DNA of 64,000 bases from Asterella californica (Eukaryota; Streptophyta; Marchantiopsida; Marchantiales; Aytoniaceae). This document shows positions 43,882 to 55,994 of this stretch, one piece after another (positions within the stretch are counted from its first letter, which is position 1; each line of letters begins with the position of its first letter). Made by a program: the position numbers and the translations under genes. A model generated the notes under the pieces. That model ran no database searches and had not been told where the DNA came from. It worked only from the letters and a program-made list of their open reading frames with translations. The DNA lies in contig JAYKYS010000005.1 of assembly GCA_036924285.1 (NCBI GenBank), positions 27,192,001 through 27,256,000 on the forward strand. Direction: 5' to 3'.

Positions 43882-43933
43882 ATTATCATAGACATTAGTG
43901 CCATCGTAAGATGGCACTAATGTCTATGATAAT
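43882..43933. repeat. Perfect 24-bp inverted repeat with 4-base loop
   Basis: The left arm ATTATCATAGACATTAGTGCCATC (43882-43905) and its exact reverse complement (43910-43933) are separated by GTAA. No gene adjoins it. Confidence 0.95.
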
Positions 43934-46778
43934 TCAAGGAAGTGATTAGTCCATCATAGAGATAGTATATCTTTAATTTCTGGTTCTTAGCTGAAAGATC
44001 ATGCATTGTATATAGTCTATTTACAGCTTAGTAATTAGTGGAGGGTTAAAAGCCAATTAGTGACTTTAGCACCTTGTTAGTTTCAAGTCGTACACTAGTT
44101 CACCAGTTATAACTGCTCTTCATCTCGACCGTGGTATCCCTTGGGTGCTCGTGTCCTCATGAGGTTTAAAATACCATCTCTTGGTTGTTGCCTTATGTGG
44201 CATGGTGTGTGTTGTCTTGGAGTTTTAGAGTTAGTTGGGAAGGACTATTGAGAAGAGCCTTTTTCCTCCTTAGTTTTCCATAGCTTTCTTTGCCCACCTA
44301 GGTAGTTTAGCACAAGAGGCTTCTTGATGTAAAATCACTTATTCAATTATGTTTATAGTGTTCTTGGATACAACTTGTACTTGTACTTGTCTATAGTGCC
44401 CTCGTGAGCATCAGTAAGTCAAGAGTTCAGATGACGAGAGTTTTAATCATGTGTTAATTGTTCACTGAGTGGTGATAGTCTTCCGAACTTTACACTACTT
44501 ACCAGAGTAACTTCAAAACTAACACTATGGGCATTATAGTGTAGTTTGTCAGATGTCGTGTGACTCGTGCCTCTAGATCTTTAGAAGGATAGCCTTTGGC
44601 TGAGTTAGAGGATAAAGAGATAAGATTCTTACTTTTGCTATTTGATCTATTGACGATGGATTTCTATGAGAATGTGTTATGTTCAAACTAGAAAATATTT
44701 TAGATACATTGTCTGGTGAGGATATCATAATCATGTGCATGGTTATAACATATTTATAACATATTAGATGATTGAACTGAAATAGACAAAAAGAATGTAA
44801 AGATCGTGAATATTGATTGGGAAACTTATGTAGTTTCTCAAAATATATATTACATGATTCTTTATATTGTAAGAGCTAGAATCAAATGAAATCTATATCT
44901 AGGTCCTTAAAATGGAAAATATAACTTTAAGTGCAGATAGAAAATGTATCACCTCCAAGATTTGCTCTAGAATCCAGAGTGATCCTCTAGAATCTAGAGC
45001 AAATCCAACTCCTAAAATCTTAGAGCAAACCTACCTCTCGAGAAAATTAAGAGCGAACTCAACATCTGAAATCTTTTTGAGCTAAATTTGCTATGAGTAA
45101 AGATTCATTTTCAGATCGACCGAAGTTGCAATTGTTTGGTTCGCTCTAGATAAGCAAAGCAAACTACTTGAAAATTCACTATGACTTAGAATTTGCTCAA
45201 GGTATAAGAATGGTATTAAAATTTAAGTAAATTTGATGATTCTATTTTTTAAAAATAGTGGGTTTTTGTTCTGATTATTCTCTTATTTGCTCTTTCAAAT
45301 TGATTCACATGGCAATTATTCTTGGATTTTACCCAAGACAACCAAATTGATTTTAGACAGAACTGTTTAAACCAAACCAAACAGCGGTTGACCAAATCTA
45401 AACTGCTTCAAACCACTCGTTCGTGGTTCAGTTCGAGCTGAACCGAACTAGGGCCGAGGCTTAGTACTAAGCAGTCTGCTGCCATAAGTCTCCTTCTCCA
45501 ACTAACGTTCTTGTTTTCTCTGACTTTGAGATTATCTGACGCTCGAGCTCGAGGATTATGGGTTTAATGCTAATCATGTTCTCATTTTTGTAGGGTGAGG
45601 TTTCAGGAAGATTATTTTATTTTCATGTGAAATCTCAATGCGTCTTGAACTAGCAGCCTGTTTGGCCAAAAGCATGAATAAGTGCTTACTACTGCTTGAA
45701 TGATATCATCTTAAAAGTTTAAGATCTTATTCTACATGGATATGATGATACACGGGACTCCATGTCTTGTTTGGTTTGGCATGACCATGGTACCATTGAA
45801 AGAATTCTGGGGATCTTGTATTCATACTGATAAAGTTTCTCTATACATGTATGTATACTGACAGTCTATAGCTAGCTATTTGAAGTCTAATATGAGGTTT
45901 GAATATCAACTTATCTGCAAATGCTTATCATCAGGACTAGTTTCGAAACCTGATCATGAGGAAGCCATGCATATAAAACTATCAATCAGTACTAGTGGAA
46001 GTGAACGCCAACTGCGAGACCCTCAAATCCAAAAGGTAAGGCAGAAACCAAACTGATCAACGGTATGACAACGTGGTCAGTTCAAATGCCAACGTCTGCA
46101 CTAACCAGTGGAAAAAAGGTACAGAACAAGCTGGCCACTACTTTCAAATCTCTGGATCTCCTGTTTGAAATCAATCTTATAGGCCTGCAGCAGATAGGTC
46201 AATATCAAGAATAATTAGCAGTTGAGGCTCAATGCTAAACAACTCTGAAAGATCCCATTAGCTATAGTGCTCTGATGTGAATGTAGTTTCCATTGAGAAT
46301 GAGAAGTAACATAATATTAGGCTTTTCATCTTAAGAGACTCCAACTTAGCAACAGATGCAAATTAGAAGAAGCGCCTTTAGAAGCGCTTGTCTGGATAGT
46401 TTTAGTTTGACACACCAAAAATATAAAATAGAGAAATGTTTCATTTCCTTAGATAAATTTACTATAAAGTGGAGATTAAGGTCACCAGAGAAAATATAAC
46501 AGAGATTTTCTTTTATCTAAGGAAATTATGCATGTAATCTCTATATCGGTTAAATTTCTCTGATTCATATATCTCAATCCTCATACAGAAAATATTCTAT
46601 GTACGTGTGGAAAATTAATCTAGATAAAATTCATATATAGGGTAAATAGTATTCTTGAAATACTTATCCAGTGATTTAATATGGGGTAACTATGTCAGAA
46701 ATAAATCTGTTAGGTTTTAGAAAAAATAGTAATATTTTAAATAAAATATATGTGATATATTGACTACTGATTGTACTT
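43934..46778. other. AT-rich non-coding region
   Basis: No gene supported. 45340-45450 carries AACCAAACC/GAACCGAACT-type words that are inverted relative to 47440-47560 and 47930-48020 (shared core TTTTAGACAGAACTGTTTAA against its complement). Confidence 0.5.
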
Positions 46779-47388
46779 CTTCATAATACCCATATTAATA
46801 CCAAAAACATGTTACATATCTCTAGATTCAATAATGATAATATTCTAGAGTTATATACAGAGAAATAATTTCCATATGGACCAATGAGAATCATATAAAA
46901 TACAAAAAGTGTCTTTTGATGATTTGTATATACATATTTAATCTCATATGTTTTCTTAGAAAAGAAATATTTTAAACTGAGATAGCATGCAGGTAAGTTT
47001 CTCGAGATAAGATGGATAAATATGTACATGTGTGTAATATTCATCTGTAGATGAAATAACATGTTCAATGATATTTTTCAGAAATCTGTATAATGATACT
47101 CATAATATCTATATTTAAACCAATATACTTATTCTACATCTCATGATTGAATAGTGATTAAATGCTAAGATAAATTACATGAAATAATTACCACGTGGAC
47201 CAATAAGAAATAACAAAACAAACAGATGTGTCCTCAGATGAGTAGTCTTTATGATCTCAAACTCCTACGTGTTCTCCTAGAAAATGAATACTTAACCAAT
47301 AACATACATGTAACTTTCTCGAGTTTAATGTGGATAAATATGTACACGTATGTAAATATTCATCTGCAGATGAGATGAAGTGTCATAA
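46779..47388. repeat. Diverged tandem duplication, ~305-bp unit
   Basis: 46779-47075 and 47088-47388 share order and words: GATTGAATAGTGAT-like, GAAATAATTxCCAxxTGGACCAATxAGAA, GATGGATAAATATGTACAxGTxTGTAA and ATTCATCTGxAGATGA. Divergence is high. A third, weaker unit may lie at about 46490-46700. Confidence 0.65.
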
Positions 47389-48880
47389 TTATGTTGAACT
47401 TGAACCAAATCAAACATCACTTCTGTTGAATATTCCATAGAGACGGTTAAGATGTTTGGTTTGGTTCAAGTTCAACATAATTTATATGATTGGGTTTATA
47501 ATGGTTCAGGTTTAAACAGTTCTGTCTAAAATCGATTCGATTGAATATTCCATAGAGAAGGTTAAGATGGACCAGGTCCGAACTGTGGCTAAAACAGTTC
47601 AAATAATTTATATTTTAAGAACAATATGTGTAACTCAAGAGCTCTTGTATTACATATTATGAACTAAATCTCTAATCAGATTAAACAGTTTAGACCATGG
47701 TTTATACAATTTGGTTCAAAGTGGTTCAGGTTCAAATGATTTTGCTTATTGGTTTAGTGGTTTGGTTTAAATGGTTTGCTTGGGTTATGAAGGTTTTCAG
47801 CCACATAAATAATTAGCACCACACAAAAACATTCCTCCTACAGTCTCACCTACCTGTGTCGGTTTCGGATACAGTACCCACTTTCGTGGTTTCAAGAGTT
47901 CATTTTATACGATTTTAGTTTAAATAGTTCAGTTCATTTTTGGTTCAGGTTTAAATTCTCGTTAACCAGTTCGGTCTATAACGGTTAAGTTCAGACTTTC
48001 TCAAACCGATTCTAGCCGAGCCGACTGGGGCAGATGTCTATTTAGTACGTTCATATTGAAAAATTGCTACGCAGGTAGCTCTTTCTGTGTACATCCAGTT
48101 CATCCAGAAAAACTTGTCAACTTAGAGGATCAGTGATCGTAAATAAATGTAAGATGTCAAATATTCCATTGGAGAAAAGACTCAAACTATCCCATTGGTA
48201 GAGATCGTAATATTCGTCCTTAAAATATAATCTAAAGGGGAAGCAAAGTCCTCTAAATCTAAAAGAGAGATGAGGATAGACAACCGCAGAAATTAACTAA
48301 CTTTACCATGTTCCATTCAGTACACTTCTCTACATGGTGGTGGGGGTGATTTCGTTTTCAGTGTTCTTCTTTTCTACTGTATAGACTCTCACTCCGTTAG
48401 AGTCCCAATGCTCGGTAGATTTAATTTCCGGGAGATGAGGAAATAAATCTGCAGAAATCAGAAATCTACTTGGATTGGAGTACTTTGCCTGATGTATCCT
48501 CCTATCTGCCCAGCCAACTACTTTGCTCGATTACATGGCTGCTCCATGTGATCAGGTCGGAACGTGACCATTCAGCACATTTACGCCTCATACCATTGGG
48601 ATGTATCTCACATGATGGCAGGAGAGAGCTGACTAGTAGTGCAGGTCACCGGAGACTTCTGGAATTACAAACATTTGAAACACTACAAAGTACTACTCAG
48701 ATTCAACCTCAACTCGATTGGAACATCGGACTCTGAAGAGTTTTTCGCAAAATAACGGAAACTTGCACTTTGCGCGAACATAAGAATCTTAAGAATGGAG
48801 AGTTTCATAGGACTAATTCAAGAATGAAGAGTTCCATCAGACTTTAAACCACAGGTCGGGTATAAAAGCAGCAACACTGC
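47389..48880. other. Non-coding region with GGTTCAGGTT-type words
   Basis: No gene seen. The frame at 48470-48736 has no domain, and a 5' neighbourhood unlike a promoter. Repeated GGTTCAxGTTxAAA motifs suggest decayed low-complexity repeats. Confidence 0.4.
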
Positions 48881-48899
48881 CTTGTATCAAAAGTGTTGT

Positions 48900-48960
48900 T
48901 ATTCAGATGGTTGAAATTAGAACATGAAGAGGCAGAGGTCTCAGGTTCGAATCTTGATTT
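48900..48960 (+). other. tRNA-like RNA polymerase III promoter (SINE-like)
   Basis: GTTCGAATC at 48945-48953 fits the B box consensus GWTCRANNC exactly, and TGGTTGAAATTAGA at 48908-48921 fits an A box loosely, with tRNA-like spacing. It cannot fold as a complete functional tRNA, since acceptor and anticodon arms are not evident. It is probably the head of a tRNA-derived SINE; the 3' end was not defined. Confidence 0.35.
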
Positions 48961-49375
48961 GAACTAAAATTTTTGCCAAAAAATCTATTGTGGATTATAA
49001 TTTTCGGTAAATTTTCTCAGGAATTTGAATTCCAGAAAAATGATTTTCATTTCAGATGAGTAGACCATTGTAACAAAATTTTTGTTCACCGTAACAAGAG
49101 TCCATTCGATAAGAGAACTTTTCAAAATTCAAAAAAGTTGTGATTCACATCACAGCTTTCTTTTTTGATTTATTTCTCAGTCGGCAGATCTCGGTTTGAA
49201 GACATCTAGGGTTCAATTTGTAAGTCTCAAGATTCTCATCATTTTGAGCCCTAGATAATCAATTTTAGATAACAAATAAGAACATGACAAGTAGATGCAG
49301 TTTCGGTGGACTAACCCGTCGGAACTAATCTCCAAAATTTTGAACTGAAACTGATTCAAGTGAGATATCTCACCG

Positions 49376-49450
49376 ATAATATAATGCTACTTGTGATTTA
49401 AGAGTAAGTACCAGTGGTAATATAGTGCTACCTGTGGTTTAAAGGTAGGT
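49376..49450. repeat. Short diverged direct repeat
   Basis: ATAATATAATGCTACTTGTG and GTAATATAGTGCTACCTGTG head two units of about 40 bases, both continuing with a GGTTTAAAGGTAGGTA-like end. Confidence 0.6.
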
Positions 49451-49464
49451 ATTTCAAACCTATA

Positions 49465-50625
49465 CACTCTGCGTGTTAACTGTGCTTTCTCTATGTTTTG
49501 TTCTTGGATATTTTACTTTTTTGTAAATTTGGATACAATAAAATTTTCTGATATTCTTTATACTTTGACACCTATTGCATTAAATCAGAAGCTTTTTCAT
49601 CTTGCCAAATCTTATGCCTGAAGTCTCTCTATAAGTTGTGCAAGCAACTGCTTTCCAAAACCAGAGCTCCTGCAAAATAGCAATTCATCATTAACCGACC
49701 TAAGCTTGCAGCTTATATTTATGCGATCTTAGTACGGGTATGTGAGATGCTGAGTCATATAGCTAGTGAGGTTCAACCTTCAAGTTGTTTCTAATTATCT
49801 AATATAAATTTTCCAGAAAAGATCAGTCCAAAAGCATCATAATATATAGTTCGAGTCCTGAAATTCCATGTGCGTCACTCATCCGTGCCCATGATCATTG
49901 TGCAAGTGAGTGAATGAAATAGATTCATAATATATATTCTTGATAATTTTTATTGCTCTACCGCATGTCTTTTATCGTTTAATTTTAGATACATCCCGCG
50001 GTCTGCATGCCACCGGGTATAATTTTGGTTCAAACTTGAAACTACTGTAACATATTAACTTATCGAATCAGATTTCTCATTTTCAATCATTCTTTCTGAA
50101 ATTGAGACATTTTAAAGTAATTTTTGAGGAAATGTGTAACTGAATCATAACGTTTCTCAGCTTCAACATTTTACAAAGTAAAAATCATAATTCTGAATAC
50201 AATTTCCGTGTCCAAAATAAACCCGTGAAATTTAGGTGAACCTTCTAGAACTCAGAAATCGTAGCCGGTCTGTGAAAAGAAATATAGCGTAACGTACTGT
50301 TAGGAGTCACCGTGGTTATATATGGTGAGATGATCCATACCTCCGAAGTGATGAGGCCGAAGAAGTGTGGGTTATCACGATGTTATGACCGTTAAAATTG
50401 ACGGTTTCTAAATTACAGAAACGAAGCATGGGTACAAGATTATGAATCTTGATTACTTTCGATATAATTATTTTCCTTAACGGTACGTTATCAGTCTCTA
50501 ACCGACAGTATCCACAAAACACGTGGTTATCTCTCAATGATAACACAGTCCAAGAATTCTTAATATCACGTACTATCTCAATAGTGGATAACACAGTCCG
50601 AGAGTTCTCACTACCATAATAAAAA
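49465..50625 (-). repeat. ~1.1 kb dispersed repeat, copy 2 (inverted relative to copy 1)
   Basis: The reverse complement follows 29390-30535 landmark by landmark, including the TATA-like ATAAATATAAGC (about 49708-49725). It contains no conserved open frame. The short minus-strand frame at 50316-50594 does not match a frame in copy 1. Confidence 0.75.
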
Positions 50626-51493
50626 GTACAAAGGGGAAAAGAAAATTAAACTGAAATGGTACCGGTAATATCTCGTCAAACTAGCGACTTCTTTGAGTGC
50701 CACTATTTGCATCGCTCTCTCTCTCTAGATCTCCGACACAAAGAGTTGACCTGATCATGAATGGTGCTGGGCTGGCCATCGTAGCAAACTTTCGAGGATT
50801 GATGAGGCCACGGCCAGCCAGAGATATTGACTGCTTGGTTTTCTCTAGTTTCTTGAACTCTCAGGTTTGACGTTAATGAATATAGCTCCACATGTTCAGC
50901 TAGAGCCGTTTCATATGTTTTTTCCACTCCAATGTACTTTAAATTACCATCTAATCTTCTGCTGAGCTCTAATTAAACAGTTGTTCTTCCCAATCTCTAA
51001 GAGTTAACGTTCAGTGTACTTCAAAAAAGTCCTAATTTATTTGATGAATTTTAGTATGACTTGCAGTTTGTACCGTCTTGTCATGCCGGTTGGGAACACA
51101 AACATTAATTAACAACATTAAACTCATTAGTAGATTTTCTCAAAGGTTATCACTAATTAACATGAATTATTATAACTGAATTTCGATTTTACCATCTACA
51201 TAAGCTTGCATAAACTTATTCAATTAATAGCGGTTCAAGCTAATTTGGCGTTCTAAGTTCAATTGTACTGCATGGTTATGCAGCATTGTAGAAAGCGGCA
51301 ACTGGGGGCAGTTAGAAGCAAAGTCTTTGTTTGGAAGGTCGCGATTTGTCCATATACCATTTTCACACAGAAATTGGCTTGATCATACCCCAGTACGACT
51401 GGTGAGCTTGATAATATTTTTCTTAACGAATTTGCTGTTGATCATACCTTGATCAACAAAGCGACAGTCTTTCATGTCATTTCACATGTCAAA
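50626..51493. other. Non-coding region
   Basis: Nothing supportable. It contains a (CT)n-rich run at 50713-50726. Confidence 0.5.
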
Positions 51494-51707
51494 CTCTATA
51501 TGTCAGCCTCGCTATATAGTGTCTGATATGGAGTACAGACTCTCTTCATACTCCATCTGACAGTGATACTCTACATCGGATATTACATAAAGATGAAAGA
51601 CTCTATATGTCAACCCCGCTATATAGTGTTTGATATGGAATACAGACCTTCTTTATACGGCGTCTGACAATGATACTCTATATCGATTACTACATAACGT
51701 CGAGAGT
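51494..51707. repeat. 107-bp tandem duplication
   Basis: CTCTATATGTCAGCCTCGCT at 51494 and CTCTATATGTCAACCCCGCT at 51601 start two adjacent units that match through GATACTCTA.ATCG. Confidence 0.85.
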
Positions 51708-52517
51708 GACATGTTGGATGACATGGCACAATAACCAGACAGATTGTCGCTTGAGCAACAAGTCTCGACATGGCACAGTAATCAAACAGATAGTTGCTTG
51801 CAGGTCAAGGGTATGATCAATAGCCCATTCGTTAAAAAGAGTATGATCAAGCTCACCATTCGTACTAGGGGTATGATAAAGCAAATTCTTGCATTTTCAC
51901 GCAGTTTCGTGAAGTTAAGTAGCATTTCGCGATAGTTATGTACTAGATGTATTTACTGACACAGGATGCTATGAGCGGGTGACTGATACGAGACAGCGCG
52001 TCTAGGTCATTGAATAAATATGTAAAACCCGTACGAGAATGAACTTATACAGCTACGTATCACGATCATATAGAGATATATAGCAGCAAATATGCATCTT
52101 CATTAATATTCGCTGGCATGTTATTCAGCAATCATTGGTTGGGCCCACCATGGTCTCATCGGATTAACTTGTATACTGTAGAGAAAAAAAATGGAGAAAA
52201 CACGCGACGTAATGATTAGCCAACGGAAGGAAAGACCCCCATCAAGCCTTACAAGGGAAAGAAGGTATACTGTAGGTAGTACTTGTAGTGTGGTGGGTAG
52301 CTAGCCTAAGGTCGCTTTCAACCTGCAGTCAGATTGATTCGACACTCAGACATCGCGAGCCGGAAACCACAACCGCAAGGAAGGTGCGGCTGCAGTACAT
52401 TCCGAACTGAAACTGGTTCTTTGTTCAGGTTGAAACTTCGGGTCGAACTCTCTCCAGCTTCATTCGTGACCATTTCCACTCTGAGTCTCGATCGATCGTT
52501 AGCTAGTAATTACTAGT
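51708..52517. other. Non-coding region upstream of AP2 fragment
   Basis: No gene recognised. A 5' exon of the AP2 gene could lie here but no start could be chosen. Confidence 0.4.
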
Positions 52518-52569
52518 AAAAGCACAACTGCTGGAATTGCTTTTAAGCAATTCCAGCAGTTGTACTTTT
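52518..52569. repeat. 23-bp inverted repeat with 6-base loop at an intron end
   Basis: AAAAGCACAACTGCTGGAAT... (52518-52540) pairs with 52547-52569 with one mismatch; the loop is TTTTAA. The right arm runs straight into the TTTTCAG acceptor of the AP2 exon. Confidence 0.9.
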
Positions 52570-52572
52570 CAG

Positions 52573-52749
52573 CCAGACCCCGGTTGTGAAACTCACAATC
52601 GAGCTGTACGAGGAGATGGTGCGTAGTCGCCTCCAGAATTCTTCTGTCAATGCACGTCCTGCTGCAGGCGAGCAAAGAGTTCGAAACTCACGGCTCTACA
52701 GAGGAGTTACCATCGACAAGCGGACTGGAAGATGGGAAGCGAACGTCTG
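52573..52749 (+). pseudogene. AP2/ERF-domain gene fragment (exon with N-terminal half of AP2 domain)
   Basis: After an acceptor-like TTTTCAG the frame reads KLTIELYEEMVRSRLQNSS and then SRLYRGVTIDKRTGRWEANV with the W codon split by a donor, GGTAAGC. YRGVT...TGRWEA..W is the first half of the AP2 DNA-binding domain (compare YRGV..RRTGRWE.HIW in AP2/ANT-type factors), and an intron after this Trp is, from memory, usual in that group. The second half (VYLGGF..EEAARAYD) was not found intact; a possible remnant is ALEAAR at 53155-53185, bounded by CAG and GTATGTG. It is probably a truncated gene copy rather than a working factor. Confidence 0.5.
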
Positions 52750-53884
52750 GTAAGCTTAAGAAGCTAGCTGTATGTAGCTGGTTGATAATGCTCATCGATC
52801 CATGCACGCGTTACCGATACATCTGCGCAATGAATTACATGCATACTCTTTGCAGATTATGAGTCTCCACATTTGTCTGTTCTTATCCCCTTCGTTTGGG
52901 TGTGTACGTTCCAGAATCATTAGCACTCCTTAGGTAAAGTACCAATATATACTAGGTCTGGATGAAACTTCGATCGGTTATTGACCTTACATGCGTGCGA
53001 ATGATGAGCAGTTTGGTTATCCTATCGATCGTTTTTACGTTTACTCCTTCAATCGCAAGTTGGTTATTGGTTGTGGAACCTAGTTTTAACTTCGACTTCG
53101 ATCGAATTGGCCGTTTGAGTACTGACTTAAGTCCTGACCATCGGTATCTTACAGGTGCTTCGTGTTCTGCGTTGGAGGCTGCGAGGTATGTGAAGAGACT
53201 GCGAATTACTTCGAATTCTTCGTGCTCTGAACAGGCAGGCTTTCGATATCGATCGACCCTCTAAACCAGTTTTTCAGTAGCTCTGCGCATTTTCAGAGAT
53301 ATTGCCTTCCACTCGATGCTGTAAACTGTTGGTGGGGTTCTCTAGATTTCATGGTTGAAAGTTATATTACTTTGTCCATAGTGCAGTCAGTGGTGGTGAA
53401 GTTTTCAGAGTTCAAGATGTAGAAGGAATACTCCATGGCCATCACTATTACCTTCTACAAAAGTAATTTAATAAGTACTCTGAGAACGGTTGATAGAAAT
53501 GATATTACCTTATCTGAGGCTTGTCTATGGTGGAATTACGAAGATACGAATGCAAGTGGTACGAATGCATGATACGAATTCTTTCACTTTAGCGGAAGAA
53601 GGGTACTAACCATTGGACCTAGCTTGCAATTAGGACCAGAACATGACACAAAACAAGCTAAATGATAGCAAAGAGTTCGATGTGGGTTTCTTCAAACTTT
53701 TTCAAATACTTTTAATTAACCATTGCTGTCTGAGCTGCCGACCCGCTTTCTGAACATCCAGTATCTGGCCATGGGAGCTTAGCTGTGATCATTAGTAAAA
53801 GCTTATACATTAAGCATTGTGAGTCTCATGCCTGACGATACCCAAGAAAAGTCGAGATTGACTGCCGCTCCTGGCACCAGATAT
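52750..53884. other. Putative introns and non-coding sequence after the AP2 exon
   Basis: It includes the possible mini-exon 53155-53185. CGACCCTCTAAACCAGTTT at about 53250 recurs at about 54664 at the end of the broken BTB copy. Nothing else is supported. Confidence 0.4.
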
Positions 53885-54650
53885 GTTCAAACTAACTATA
53901 GGCAAGGATAGAGACATATATGTTAGAAGTTTTAACTTACTGTTTTAAACAAAACCTAACAAATCAAATTGCTAGGTCTTATTTAACTGCCACTGAAAGA
54001 TATTATACCTCTTAGTGTACTAAATCTAAACTCAAAGTTTCATCCGGCTCTTTAACCTCTAGTTCTTCATGGCCATCAGACAAATGTTCTTACTTGACAT
54101 TCGCAACCCAAGCTTAAGTATGTGGCGGATGGCTCTAGGATAAAGGATATTCTATATATACATATCGAATTTGGCTGCTGCGGCCACGTGTATAGACTAG
54201 AGAGCGCGATTTGCGCTTATTCATGATCAAACTCGATGGAAAATGCAAGTAACTTACAACGGAAGGAAGGTCTACACTACGTTCATTCGCACCCCTAGTT
54301 ACACACTTGAGAGACTCCCGTACAAACATCAACTGAAGACCTGCTAATGAGCGGTGGAAGCATTTCATTTACCATCTCTTCAGAAAACACGAGCTTGTAG
54401 ACGGCTGAGACGTAGCTAGCACCATGTCAGCCTGGAATTCCAACGTAATCAACCCAGAGGAGATGGGAGGTATCCAGCGCGATTCAAAGAAGCTGGTGAA
54501 CAACCCCGAGCGTAGCAATTTCGTCTTCGTTTGCAAGGATGGAATTGAAGTTCACGCGTGTCGTCTGCTGCAAACTGCAAGGTCTTCTTTTTCCGATTGT
54601 TTTGAAATGGGATGGAGGTATCCAGACAGTCCCACGTTTCGAGGCAGGGC
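53885..54650 (+). repeat. Tandem duplication, unit 1 (BTB promoter plus 5' coding part)
   Basis: It matches 55995-57140 over upstream sequence (GATATTATACCTCTTA, GTATGTGGCGGATGGCTC, ACACGTGTATAGAC, ACACTxGAGAGACTCCCGTA) and the first ~75 codons. The two ATGs are 2487 bases apart. The match stops at CCCACGTTTCG. Confidence 0.8.
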
Positions 54651-54696
54651 AGGCTTTCCTACCGACCCTCTAAACCAGTTTCATGTTGATGCTTAG
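54424..54696 (+). pseudogene. Truncated BTB/POZ gene copy
   Basis: MSAWNSNVINPEEMGGIQRD matches the start of the intact BTB gene downstream, and FVFVCKDGIEVHACRLL is the first part of the BTB fold. Small indels after SSFSD garble the frame, and from about 54650 the sequence is unrelated to the BTB gene, sharing instead a short block with 53240-53270. Only about 60 residues of the BTB domain survive, so it should not dimerise. Confidence 0.8.
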
Positions 54697-54799
54697 CTTG
54701 GCATGCAAAGAGCTTACAACAAGCCCATTTTGTTCACTCGCTCCTCGACTGAGAACCTCAACTTCGATCCCAGTGACTACACAGAAGACATAGAGAAGG

Positions 54800-55994
54800 T
54801 AGTATGAATTTTTATTTCTTCGAAGATCACTTACTACTACTAGCTATTGTGCAGTTGGTGGACAAGAAAGCACAATCAAATGACGACATCTTACACTACA
54901 GATGTATGTGTAGAAATTATATTCATGATAGAATTCTAACTGTTGATGTAAATTTAGGTTTATTTCCCAGAGAACCAGCTGCTTTCCTCGTATTATAATT
55001 TCTAGGTGAAAGTGAGACGGTAAGATAAGCAGGTCTAGGGGCATAGCATTTCATAATCTTCACTCTGTTTTCAAAATTCTATGAGTTGAGCTATTCCACA
55101 AGTTCATCTGTATTACAAATCTTAACGATCTTATACATAATCAAGAATAGTAATAAAATTAACTTAACCTGAAACTATTAAAAGAATTTCGGATTGTTAC
55201 AGCATACTAGAGCGATATTCAGTCAGTATTTTAAGTAAAGATTAGAACTAACAGTCGACCACGTCTTGATTATGTACTTTTGACAAATGAGAGGATGAGT
55301 TTGTACAAAAATATAGTTGTAGTCAGACAGCGGGACCGGCCAGTCACTTCTTATCAATATTATTGTTATCTTGTCAATGCATAAAGTCCTTACTTAAGAG
55401 ATATCACTATAGATTACTGACGGCAACAAATTCTGTATCACTGTACAGAATTATAGAGAGTATGACCACTATATTACAGTTGCACGGATCCAAGTCAGTA
55501 CTAACAAATTTCTCACTATGAACAAATTATCACTTTAAAGACTCTGAGGTTCCACTGTAATTATAGTGTAATGTTAACGGGAAAGTAAAAACTCTAAAGT
55601 AATTTCGGTAGAATGCAAGAAAACATGATCTTTAGAAGGTTTCACTAGTTCTACAAAACTAAAATTACACATCTAAACTTTTGCTGCAGCAAAGATGAAA
55701 TTCCAGATATTAGTTTCTTTTACTTCGTATCGATGTAAGTGAAAGTTACTCACATCTTTAAATCCGTCGAAGCTTGAATATTATGCGGTAAGGTTGTACT
55801 TTCTACGACTAAGTCAATAATGTCAAATGACCAAGCGAAGTTGAAAGTCTTTGAAATTCTAAATATACCATTGTGGCCATGGCCACTCTTTTGTTTACTC
55901 TCTTGAATAAAACTAATTAATTAACTAGTATGTTGATTTGAAAAGTTCTAGATATTGATAATTTATCTCAGCCAAGGTTTCAGTTTCTTCACAT
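54800..55994. other. AT-rich spacer between the two BTB copies
   Basis: Nothing gene-like is supported; short frames only. Confidence 0.5.

Noticed and set aside
48470..48736. 88-codon plus-strand frame
   Set aside because: No domain, no compositional support, no duplicate; expected by chance.
48900..48960. Functional tRNA gene
   Set aside because: Only A and B boxes are visible; the cloverleaf arms do not pair.
52962..53264. 100-codon frame after the AP2 exon
   Set aside because: It crosses what look like intron borders (CAG at 53152-53154, GTATGTG at 53186) and lacks similarity to any family I know.
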